64,000 nt of DNA, taken from positions 1,426,001 through 1,490,000 of the forward strand of contig NC_016818.1 of the NCBI RefSeq assembly GCF_000241955.1, given 5' to 3'. This stretch comes from Rahnella aquatilis CIP 78.65 = ATCC 33071. GTDB taxonomy: Bacteria > Pseudomonadota > Gammaproteobacteria > Enterobacterales > Enterobacteriaceae. The notes below the pieces were generated by a model that searched no databases, was not told the origin of the DNA, and saw only the letters and a program-made list of their open reading frames with translations. Position numbers and translations under genes: made by a program. Each line of letters opens with the position of its first letter. Within the stretch, counting starts at the first letter, position 1. This document shows, piece by piece, positions 1-12,000 of the stretch.

Positions 1-3000
1 ATCGTAACGCTGGGCGGCGTGGAATATCGCACCACCACTACCGCAACCGGCGGCTGGAGCCTGAGCATTTCCCCTGACCAGTTGCAGACGCTGACGGATG
101 GCCCGGCTGGCGTAACCGTCAGCCTGGTCGATGCACAGGGCAATACCATCAGTCAGACGACTGATCTGAATGTGGCGATCCACGGTGTTCCGCCAACAGT
201 GGATCCCATTTTTGGTGGCGACAATATTCTCAATGGCAGTGAATCAACCACCCGTCAGATAATTACCGGGAATACCGGCCTGACAGGCGACGGTCAGACA
301 GTGACCGTCACCGTTGGCGGCCAGCAAATTACCGGTACGGTGACGACAGACGGTATCTTCACCGTGACGGTCCCGCCTTCAGTACTCGGTACTCTGCCGC
401 AGGGCAGCAATAATATCGTGGTCACCGTGACGGACCCGGCGGGCAATCACAACAGCATCACCACGCCGGTGACAGTCGATACCGTAGCACCCGTACTTAT
501 GATCAATCCGCTGGCTGGCGACGGGCAAATCAGTCTGGCCGAAGCCGCAGGCGCACTGACCTTGTCAGGCACGGCGACGGCGGCAGACGCGGGCAGAACG
601 GTCACGATCACCATTGATGGCAATACGTTTACGGCCGTGGTAGGCGATAACGGCGCATGGAGCACTCAAATTCCGGCGGGCACGCTGACCGGACTGAACG
701 GCGATTTCCCGATTAGCGCCACCCTGACCGATACGGCAGGCAACACCACCAGCACATCCATCCCGCTGAATGTTGTTGCTGATGCCACCGTTCAGCCGGG
801 CATTATCGTCAATACATTTGGCGGTGATAACGCTGTTGATGGCGCAGAAGTGCAAACGGCGCAGGTGCTGAGTGGTTCGACAACCCGCGTCGAAGCCGGG
901 CAGATTGTCACCATCACGCTTAACAGTCATACCTACGAAGCCACAGTCCAGGCCAGTGGTAACTGGAGTGTGATTATTCCGGCGGCCGATATGGTCACGC
1001 TGACCGACGGTCCCCAAACCCTCAATGTCAGTGTTTCTGATAAAGCCGGTAACCCGGCGACCGCCAGCGATACCTTCAATGTTGATACCGCTGAGAACGG
1101 CATTGCGATTGATCCGGTGACCGGCGATAACGTCATCAATGCCGTGGAAACCGCCAGCGGCATTGAAATCAGCGGGACCACACTGGGTGTCGCGGAAAAC
1201 GCCATCGTCACCGTGCGATTCGGTTCGCTGTTTAAAACAGCCACGGTCGGGGCGAATGGCAGATGGTTCATGCTGTTAAGCACGGGGGAGATTGAAGATA
1301 TTAAGGGCGCAAATCCGGACCTGAACAGCATTTCTGCCACTGTCGAAGGGCCAGGCGGGGTAATTTTATCCAACAGTATTAATATCGGTATCGACAACAC
1401 CAATCCTGTTCCTGTCCTCAATACGCCGTTTGGCGATGGCTTGCTGAATACCGCGGAAGCCGCTGCCGGGCAGACACTCAGCGGCACCACAGGTAAATCG
1501 GGTGATGGTCAGACCGTCACCGTGACATTGGGCGGGCAAACCTATAACGCAACAGTGGCCGCAGACGGCAGTTGGTCAGTTCAGATCCCGGCGGCAGATT
1601 TACAGGCGCTGCCGCAGGGCAATGTGGCGATCTCCGTCATCGCGACTGACGGTGCGGGTAATACCGCGGCGGTAAGCGGCACTGCTACTGCTGATTTCAC
1701 CACACCGCTTCTGACCGTTAACCCGGTTTCCGGTGACGGTTATATCAACGCCACCGAAGCCGCTGCGGGCGTGGCGATCACCGGTACGGCTTCTCTTTCT
1801 GAAGCCGGTCGCACCGTTACCGTCACCCTCAACGGTGAAACGTATACCGGCATCGTGCAGCCAAACGGCCAGTGGAGTGTTTCCGTACCTGCCACCGCGT
1901 TCAATGGTGTCGCAGACGGCAGCTATCCGATTCAGGTCCAGCTTTCTGACGCGGCAGGTAACAGCACGACAGTCTCATCAGACGTGCAGCTTGCAGCCGA
2001 TGTGGCGAACGGCCCGACCATCAGCGTGAATACCTTTGCGGGTAATAATGTGCTGGATGGCGCAGAGCAACAAACCGCGCAGCAGCTCAGTGGCTCGACC
2101 TCACATGTTGAAGCGGGTCAGACCGTCCTGATCCTGCTCAACGGCCATTCTTACACGGCAGTGGTGCAGCCAAGCGGTAACTGGAGCGTCAGCATTCCGG
2201 CGGCGGATCTGGCCACCCTCGCCAACGGCACCACACAAATCAGCGTGTCAGTGGCGGATAAAGCCGGGAATGTGGCGACCGGCAGCGAAACCCTGACCGT
2301 CAACAACCAGCTCAGCGGGCTGGCGGTCAATCCGGTCGCAGGCGATAACCAGCTCAATGCCGGTGAAGCCGCGGCAGGGATCACCCTCAGCGGCACCTCC
2401 GGCAATGTGCCGGTGAATAGTGTGATCACCATTATCCTGAACGGCAAAACGTATACGGCAACGGTCGGCGCAGGCGGTGCCTGGAGTGCGCAGATCCCGG
2501 CAGCCGATCTGGCGCTGCTCAGTGACGGCAACAACACTGTGAGAGTCAGCGCGACAGATGCCGCAGGTAATCCGCTGTCCGGCAGCCATGACTTCGGCGT
2601 GATTATTCATTCCCTTCCCGCCGCGACGCTCAATACCCCGTTTGGCGATACGCAGCTCAGTGCCCGTGAAGCGGCGGCAGGTCAGACCCTGACCGGCAGC
2701 ACCGGCGTCAGCGGCGACGGACAGACCGTTACTGTTACCGTCGGCGGCACAGAGTACACCGCCACAGTGGATGCTGGCGGTAACTGGAGCGCTACCGTAC
2801 CGGCCGGAGATTTGCAGGCGCTCCCTCAGGGACCGGCCGCAGTACAGGTCACGGCGACCGATGCGGCGGGTAATGCCAGTAACATTTCCGTGCCGGTCAC
2901 GGTCGATACGGTTGCACCGGTGGTCACTATCAACCCGATCGCCAGCGACGACACCATCAATGCCGCAGAAGCCGGGGCGATTATTCCTGTCAGCGGCACG

Positions 3001-6000
3001 GCGGGGGCGGGTGAGGCGGGCGATACCGTGACTATCAGCATTGCGGGGCAAACTTACACCGGCACTGTGGCGACCGGCGGCGGCTGGACCGTCAACATTC
3101 CGGCCGATGCACTGGCAAACGTGGCGAACGGTTCGTACACCGTGACTGCCACCGTGACTGATGCCGCCGGTAACGCAGGCACTGCAACCGCGCCGGTCAC
3201 AGTCACAGCGGATCCGGCATTGTTGCCGACCATTAACATTGATCTCTTTGCCGGAGACGGCACGCTCGATGGCGCGGAACGCACGAACCCGCAAACTGTC
3301 AGCGGAACGACCACCTACGTGGAAGCCGGACAAATTGTCACCGTGACCATCGGAGGCGTTGATTATCCGGCTACGGTTCTGGCCAGCGGCGCATGGAGCG
3401 TCATCGTTCCGGCTGTCACCTTGCAGGCGCTGCAAAACGGCACGGCAACCCTTGAGGTTTCTGTCGCCGATAAAGCCGGTAATCCGGCGAACAACAGCGA
3501 AGACTTCACCGTGAACAGCGCGCTGGGCGGCGTGACCATCAATCCGATCACCGGCGATAACAAAATCGATGCTACGGAAGCGGCAGCGGGCTTTGATATC
3601 AGCGGTAAAACCGCCAATGTGCCGGAAGGCACGCCGGTAACGGTTAAACTGGGTACGGTGACCTACACCACGCAGACCGATGCTGACGGCAACTGGACAG
3701 TCAATGTTCCGGCGTCTGACGTTGCCAGTCTGGCGGATGGCACCAGTCACGTGATTGCCTCGACAGTCACCACCGATCAGGGGCCGGTGACGACCACCCA
3801 GGATTTGGGCATCTATACTACATTGCCGCAGCCTACACTCAACACGCCGTTTGGCGACGGATTACTGAGTACGGATGAAGCCACCACCGATCAGACGCTG
3901 ACCGGTAAAACCGGGCTGACCGGCGACGGTCAGACGGTGACGGTCACCCTTGACGGCACCTCTTATACCGGCACGGTTGCCACCGACGGTAGCTGGACGG
4001 TGACTATTCCTGCGGCGGATTTGCAGGGCCTCGGTGAAGGCACGAAGACGATTACCGTGGATGTGACCGACGCTGCGGGTAACACCGCAACCTTACCGGG
4101 ATCGGTGAATGTGGACTTCACACCGCCCCCGCTGTCGCTGGATAACGTGGCGACCGACAATGTGATTAATGCCGCCGAAGCTGGCGCGCCGATCACCCTG
4201 AGCGGGACCAGTGATCCGGCCGATGCAGGGCAACTGGTCACCCTGACCTTCAACGGACAAACCTATACCGCAGAGGTGCAGCCAGGCGGCAACTGGAGCA
4301 CCACCATTCCGGCCAATACCCTCGACGGCCTGGCAGACGGCAGCTATCCGCTGACGGCTGAACTGACCGATGCGGCGGGTAATACCACCACGCTGTCACC
4401 GGTCAGCATTGAAGTCGCCACCAACAACGTACCTGTGCCGAGCATTGATACGCCGTTTGGCGACACTTATCTCAACCTGACCGAATCCGGCCAGCCGCAA
4501 ATCCTCACCGGCAGCATTGGCGCGACGGCTGACGGCCAGACGGTCGTGGTTTCCTTAGGCGGTGAAGACTATCCGGCGACGTTGAACCCGAACGGCACCT
4601 GGAGCGTAACCATTCCATCCGCTGATCTGGGGGGTCTGGCGGACGGCAATCTGCCGCTGAGCGTGACGGTCACGGACGCCGCCGGTAACGCCGGCACCAC
4701 CAGCTCGCTAATCACAGTTGACCGCACCTTGCCTGTTCTCAGCATTGATGACGTGGCGACCGACGACATCATTAATGCGGCTGAATCCCTGCAACCGGTG
4801 GTGATCAGGGGGACGGCGGATACCGATGATGCCGGACGTACGGTGTCGGTGGTGCTGAGTTTCAACAACGTCAGCTACACGGCAACCGTGCAGCCCGACG
4901 GCACCTGGAGCTTCACGCTGCCAAGTACTGTCGTGCAGTCGCTGACAGATACCACGTATACGCTGACTGCCACGATCACGGATGCGGCAGGCAACAGCAC
5001 GACAGCCACGCATACCTTCAGTGTGGACGCGGATATCGCTAATTTGCCGACACTGACAATTACAGCCGTGTCCGGTGATGATTACATTAATGCGGCGGAG
5101 AAAGGCGCGGATATTCCGATCACCGGCACATCCACAAATCTCGAGGCCGGGCAGACGGTGGGGGTGAGCTTTAACGGCAAAACCTACGACGCTGTTGTTG
5201 ACGAAAATGGCGACTGGACGGCAACCGTGCCGCTGGCTGATCTGGGCACCTTGTCTGACGGACCGGTTACCGTGACAGCGACTGCCAGCGATGTGGCGGG
5301 TAACCCGGCCTCCGCGTCGCACAACGCCACTGTTATCGCCCAGCCCGGCGACCTGCCAACCCTGACCATCAATGCCATTTCCGGCGATGATTACATCAAT
5401 AGCACTGAACATAATCAGGGTCTGACCGTGAGCGGAACCTCCACGCATGTGCCCGTGGGCGGTACGGTAACCGTGGTCATTACCGGCGAAAACTACACGG
5501 CGACCTATACCACCACCGTACTGGCCGACGGTAGCTGGAGTTTCCCGATGACGGCGGCGCAGGTTCAGGCGATGCCAGCCGGGAACAATACCTTCACCGC
5601 GACAGCGAATGACGTGGCACAAAACGTGGCAACCGGCACGCATGATGTGACGGTAGACACCCTTCCTCCGCTGCTGACTGTCGTGGTGGATACCGGCGGT
5701 GACGGCATCATCAATCTGGCAGAAGCCGCGCTGGGTGTGCCGGTGAGCGGGACGACTGATCCGAATCTGACGGTCAAAGTGACCTTCAATGGTCAGGATT
5801 ATCTGACCACCGCTAACGATCAGGGGGTATGGTCGCTGACCATTCCGGGCGTGGATGTGCAGGCGCTCGCTACCGATGGCAGCAAAACCCTCGGCGTCAG
5901 CGTCAGTGATGCGGCCGGTAACATTGTGACCGCGTCAGGCAGTTTCACGCTGGCAACCCATTCGCTGCCAACGCTGACCGTCGGTGCTATTGCAGGCGAC

Positions 6001-9000
6001 GGCGTGCTCAATATTGCTGAAGCCGCCGCAGGGTTTACCCTGAGCGGCACCAGCACCGGGCTGGTTGCGGGCACCACGGTGCTGGTCACCATTCCTGGCC
6101 TGGCCGATCCTGTCTCGGGCATCGTGAATACGCTGGGGACCGGCTGGACAGCGGTTGTGGCACCTGGCCTGCTTAGCGGGCTGGACAACGGGCCGATACA
6201 GGTCAGTGTCACGGCGACGGATACGGCGCTCAACCCGGCCTCATCCAGTGCCAGTCTGAATGTGGTACTGACCCAACCGGGCGTGCCGACCATTAATACG
6301 CCGTTTACTGATGGTGTTCTGAATGCCACTGAAGCGGCAGCCACGCAGCTGATCACCGGCAACACCGGCATTACCGGCGCAGGCCAGACGGTGACGGTGA
6401 CGATCGATGGCACGACGGTCACGGCCACCGTCGGTGCGGATGGTAACTGGACCGCCACAGTGCCTTCTTCTGTTTTACAGGCACTGACGGATGATACACA
6501 TACTCTTTCCGTGACGGCGACGGACAGCGCGGGTAACCCGAGCAGTGCCGCAGGAACCCTTGATTTCACGGCGGTGACGAATGTTCTGCCGGTAGCGGGT
6601 ATTGACCTGCCATTCGGTGACGGCGTGCTGAATCTGGATGAAGCGACGGCGGGGGGCGTCATTACCGGTACAACCGGCATTACCACGCCGGGTCAGACGG
6701 TTACCGTTGTGATTAATGGTAACGCGGTGCCGGTGGTGGTGGATCCTGCTGCCGGAACCTGGAGTGTCACCCTGACGCCAGTGCAGTTACTGGGCTTGCA
6801 GGACGGCACCTTGCCGGTAGTGGTGACGGTCACGGACAGCGCGGGTAACATCTCGCCGCTGACGACGTCGTTTGACGTGCAAATTAACAACGTTCCGGCA
6901 CCGACGATCAATCTGCCGTTTGGTGACGGTACGCTGAACATTGCCGAATCCACCGACGTTAACGGGCAGACTCTGACCGGTAGCACCGGCGTGACCGGAG
7001 CCGGGCAAACCGTCAGCGTGGCTATTGCGGGCATGACCGGAAGTCCGTTTACGGCAACGGTCGACCCGGACACGGGGAACTGGAGCCTGGACCTGACGTC
7101 AGCGCAGCTCACTTCCCTTGGCACGGCGACGGCGTCGCATCTGATTACCGTCACGGCGACAGACAGCGCGGGGAATCACACCGATGCGACACTGACCTTT
7201 ACGTCCTATCTGTCCGCCCCTGTGCCGGTTATCGACCTGCCGTTTGGCGACGGCAATCTGAATATCGCTGAAGCGGCTGCCGTGAACGTGATTACCGGGA
7301 ATACCGGCATCACCGGCAACAACCAGAACGTTAAACTGACCATTGATGTGAACGGCATTACCTATAACGCCACCGTTGATCCGCTGACCGGCGACTGGTC
7401 GGTGAGCCTGCCTGCGGGCGTACTGAACTCTCTGGGCAGCGGTCTGCATGATATTAATGTCACCGTAACAGATGCCGCAGGCAACAGCACGCCAGCGACC
7501 CTGCCATTCACCAGCTATCTCACCGTGCCGGATGTCACCATCAATACGCCGTTTGGCGACGGTTACCTGAACGCGACCGAAGCCGGGGCAACGCAGACCC
7601 TGACCGGGACGACGGGGCTGACGGGGGCAAATCAAACCGTGGTGGTGACCATTGGCGGTCTGACGATCCCGGGTGTCACGGTGGATGCGGACGGTAACTG
7701 GTCAGTCCCTCTGACGGCTGGCGATCTTGCCGATCTGCCACAGGGGCCGCAGCAAATCTCCGTGTCTGTCACGGACGGCGGCGGCAATACCGGTTCAGCT
7801 TCGGCGGATGTCGGCATTGCCGTGACACAACTGCCTTCCGTGGCGGTGACGTCCTTTGCCGGTGCCGGTTTTGATCTGACCTACGCCGAGAGCCAGAGCA
7901 CGCAAACCATTACCGGTACGACGGTGAATGTGCAGGCGGGACAGCAGGTGACAGTCACGGTCGGCAGCATCAGCCATCAGGCGACGGTGCAGGGCGACGG
8001 TTCATGGAGTGTGACACTGACCCCGGACGAACTCGGTACGCTGTCAACCGGTCAGACGATTGGTGTCGCAGTGAGCGATCTGGCGGGTAACCCGGCGACG
8101 GCAACATCATCGCCAGTCACGGTGAACCTGATACCCCCTGCGTTCTCCATCACCCTTGATCCGGTCACCGGTGACAACATTATTAACGTGGCGGATGGCA
8201 ATCCGGCGGACATTACCCTTTCCGGTAAAACAGTGAATGTGCCGGATGGCACACTGGTCACCGTCACTGTCGGCGGGAATGTGCACACGACCACGGTTAA
8301 CGCAGACGTCTGGACACTGTCTGTTCCTGCCTCCGAATTTGTGAATGGCACGACCACGACGGTGACCGCATCAACGCTTGTTCCGGTGACCAATGTCACG
8401 CAAGGCGTGCTGGTGGATACCACTGCACCGACCCTGACCATCAGCGCCTTTACCGGCGATGATATTCTCAATAATACCGAGTCGAAATCCGCCCAGCTGA
8501 TTTCAGGGACGGCGGATACCAGTGAAGTGGGCCGTGTGGTCACGGTCACCCTGAATGGCAAAACCTACAGCGGCACGGTGCAGACCGGCGGCACCTGGTC
8601 AGTCAGCATACCCGCCGCCGATTTGCAGGCATTACCGCAAGGTACCGGCGCAACCAACGTGATCTCCGCCACCCTCACGGACGCGGCAGGCAACGTGGGC
8701 ACGGCGGTTCCGCATACGGTGAACGTTGATACGTCAGCGCCGTTACTGGCGCTGAATGCCGTCGCCGGTAATAACGTCATTAACCTGGCGGAATCCCTGC
8801 TCAACGTGCTGGTGGGCGGAACCTCCAGCGGTGCGGACGGGCAGACGGTGAATGTCACCCTGGGCGGGGCGTCTATCGGTACGGCGCTTATCCAGCCTGG
8901 CGGCGCATGGTCGCTTAACCTGACACCTGAACAACTGATTTTGCTCAATGACGGTACCCTGACCCTGGCTGCGACCGTAACAGATGCAGCGGGTAACACC

Positions 9001-12000
9001 ACCAGCGTCAGTACCGGTCTGGATATCTTCTTCAATAAACTGCTTGATCTGAATGTCACCAGCGGACTGGGGCTGACGGATGGCTTCCTTAATCTGGCGG
9101 AATCGCAGGTAGCGCAAACCCTCAGCGGCACGGCGATTGGCGCGGGTGTCGGTTCTGTGGTCTCGACGGTTATCAACGGCACGCCGCTCTCGGCGATTGT
9201 CGGGGCGAATGGCGCGTGGTCGCTGAACATTCCGGCAGCGTTACTCGGTGCGCTGGGTGAAGGCCAGCAGGTGCTTAACATTAACCTCACCGATGCGGCA
9301 GGTAACGTGACCGCGTCCGTGCTGAATCTGAATGTCCTCAAAACCATTCCGGTTCTGGGTGATCTGGAGCCTCTCTTCGGTGGCAACGGCCTGCTCAATG
9401 CTGCGGAAGCCCTGCTGGCGCAAACCATTGGCGGGGTGGCAAATGCGGTCGATGGCACTCTGGTGACCGTGACCCTCGGCGGTAAAACCTACAACACGAC
9501 CGTAACGGCAGGCACCTGGGATCTGCAAATTCAGCCGGGCGATCTGGGTGCGTTGCTGGACGGCAACCTGAATCTGGGCATCACCCTGACTGACCCGGCG
9601 GGCAACTCGTCTACCACCAATATTCCGGTGGGGATTGCAGTCCAAAATCTGCCGCAAGTGGTGCTTAACACCGTGTTTGGCGACGGCGTGCTGAATATCG
9701 CCGATCTGCTGGTCAATCAGACCATCAGCGGCACGGTCTCTAACGTGGCTGCGGGGACAGCCATTGCGGTGCAGGTCGGTACACAAACTATTAACGGCGT
9801 GGTCGATGCGACGGGGCATTTCCTGGTCACCGTTCCGCCGTCCGTTCTCGGGTTGCTGAGTGGTACCACTGCGGCGGTCAGCGTGACGGTTGCCGATGCG
9901 GCGGGCAACGTCGGCAGCGCGGCCGCGAATGCGGTGCTGGATCTGGTCAGGCCGGTCATTAACCTGACGTCGGTTCTGGGCGATGGCTTGCTGAATGCGG
10001 CCGACGCGCTGACCACGCAGGTGATTGGCGGTACGGTCAGCGGCGTGACCACCGGGACGCAGGTGCAGGTGACGCTGGGCGGGAAAACCTTCCTTGGCGC
10101 AACCGATGCCAGCGGTGCGTTCAGCATCACCCTGCAACCGGGTGACCTGAAAGCGCTGGGTGATGGCACCTTCCCGGTCGTGGTTTCTGTTACCGATGCC
10201 GGCGGTAATACCAGCACCACCAGCGGAACGCTGAACTCCATCATCAACGCGGTACCGAAAATTGTGCTGGATCCTGTTTTCGGTGCAGACGGCATCCTTA
10301 ACGCGGCTGAAGCCCTGCTGACGCAAACCATCAGCGGGACAGTCACCAACGGGCATGTCGGTGAAACGGTCAATATCAACATCGGCGGGGGGCTGATTAA
10401 TCTGACGGCCGCCGTAGGCAGTGACGGCAAATTCACCGCGTCGCTGACGCCGCTACAACTGTCCGGCCTGCTGGACGGCAATCTGACTCTCGTCACCTCG
10501 GTGACTGATGCGGTGGGCAACACGGCGTCCAATACCGTGGGGCTGAATGTCGGTATCCACAATCTGCCGTCGATTGTCCTTAACCCGCTGTTCGGCGACG
10601 GTGTGCTGAATGTGGTTGACCTGCTGACCGGACAGACCATCAGCGGTGTCGCCACCAACGTGGCGCAGGGCACTCAGGTTCAGGTTTCCCTGAATGGCAA
10701 AAATTATCTGGCGACGGTGGGCGCGGGCGGCATCTTCAGTGTCACCGTGCCGGCGCTCGATCTCTCCGCCATCCTTAACGGCACGCAGTCGGTGGTCGCC
10801 AGCCTGACGGACGGATCCGGTAACCCGGCCTCTGTCACCGGTCTGCTGAATGTGGTGTCGCAGTCGCTGCCAACCATCACGCTGAATCCGCTGTTTGGCG
10901 ATGGCCTGCTGAATGCGGCAGATGCGCTGCTGACCCAAACCATCAGCGGTACCACCACCAACGCGCAGGGCTCAACCGTGACCCTGAACGTGGGCGGGAA
11001 TACCCTGACGGCGCTGGTGAAAGCCGACGGCACCTTCAGTGTGGCGATCCCGCAACTCACCCTGGCGGGCTTGCTTGACGGTACGCTGAACGTCGGTGCC
11101 TCGGTGACCAACGCCGCCGGTCATGCCGTCAGCGGCAGTGCCACGGCAACGGTCGGGATCCATACCTTGCCGACGCTGCTGGTCAATACTCTGTTCGGCG
11201 GGGACCAGTATCTCAATGCCGCAGAAGCCGGGGTGAATACCAATATTACCGGCACATCTAACCTGCTCAACGGCACGGTCTCAGTCACGGTCGGTAACGT
11301 CACACACAACGGTACCGTCACCAACGGTGTCTGGAGCGTGCCGTTCACCACTGCCGAACTGAAAGGACTGGCGGACGGTTCCACCCAGGTTTCCGTGGTG
11401 GTGAGAGACAGCGTGGGTAACACCGCGACGTCTTCCAACCTGCTGAATGTCCTGACCCATGATCTGCCGCTGGTGGCGCTGAATCCGGTTCTCGGGCTGA
11501 CGCTCGGTCTGGTGAGCAACATCCTCAGCGGTCAGGGGCTGACGCTGAGCGGCACCAGCCGCAACATCGCGCAGGGCGGTCTGGTCAGTGTCACCCTGTT
11601 GGGGAATACCCTGGCGGGTACGGTGCAGGCAGACGGTTCGTGGACGGTGAAATTCAGCAGTGCGTTGCTGAGCAGTTACGGACTGGTGGGCTTACTGTCG
11701 GCCTTGCTGGGTTCGATTGTTGAACTGAAAGCCGTCGATGCCGCCGGTAACGGATTTGATGCCCACGTCGGGCTGACCGTCGGTTCATCATTACCGCCAG
11801 AAACGGCCACGCTGATGGCGACATCGCTGTCTGTCGAGAATAGCGATACGCACACACTGGCAGCCAGTATGACAGCCGACTCCTCCACAACCTCCGCAAC
11901 GGACTCCACCGACACCACACATGCCACCAGCACACGGGTCTCGTCGCTGGCGACCACGGAATCCGCCACGACGACATCAGAAATCCCCGCGCATGCTGAT

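Noticed and set aside
208..11800. Regularly spaced repeats that might suggest a CRISPR or satellite array
   Set aside because: Spacing is about 300 bp, in frame, with protein-level conservation; they are Ig-like domains.
447..11977. Many long antisense and alternate frames across the adhesin
   Set aside because: They are shadows of a GC-rich, repeat-coding strand; none has a coherent domain or start context.
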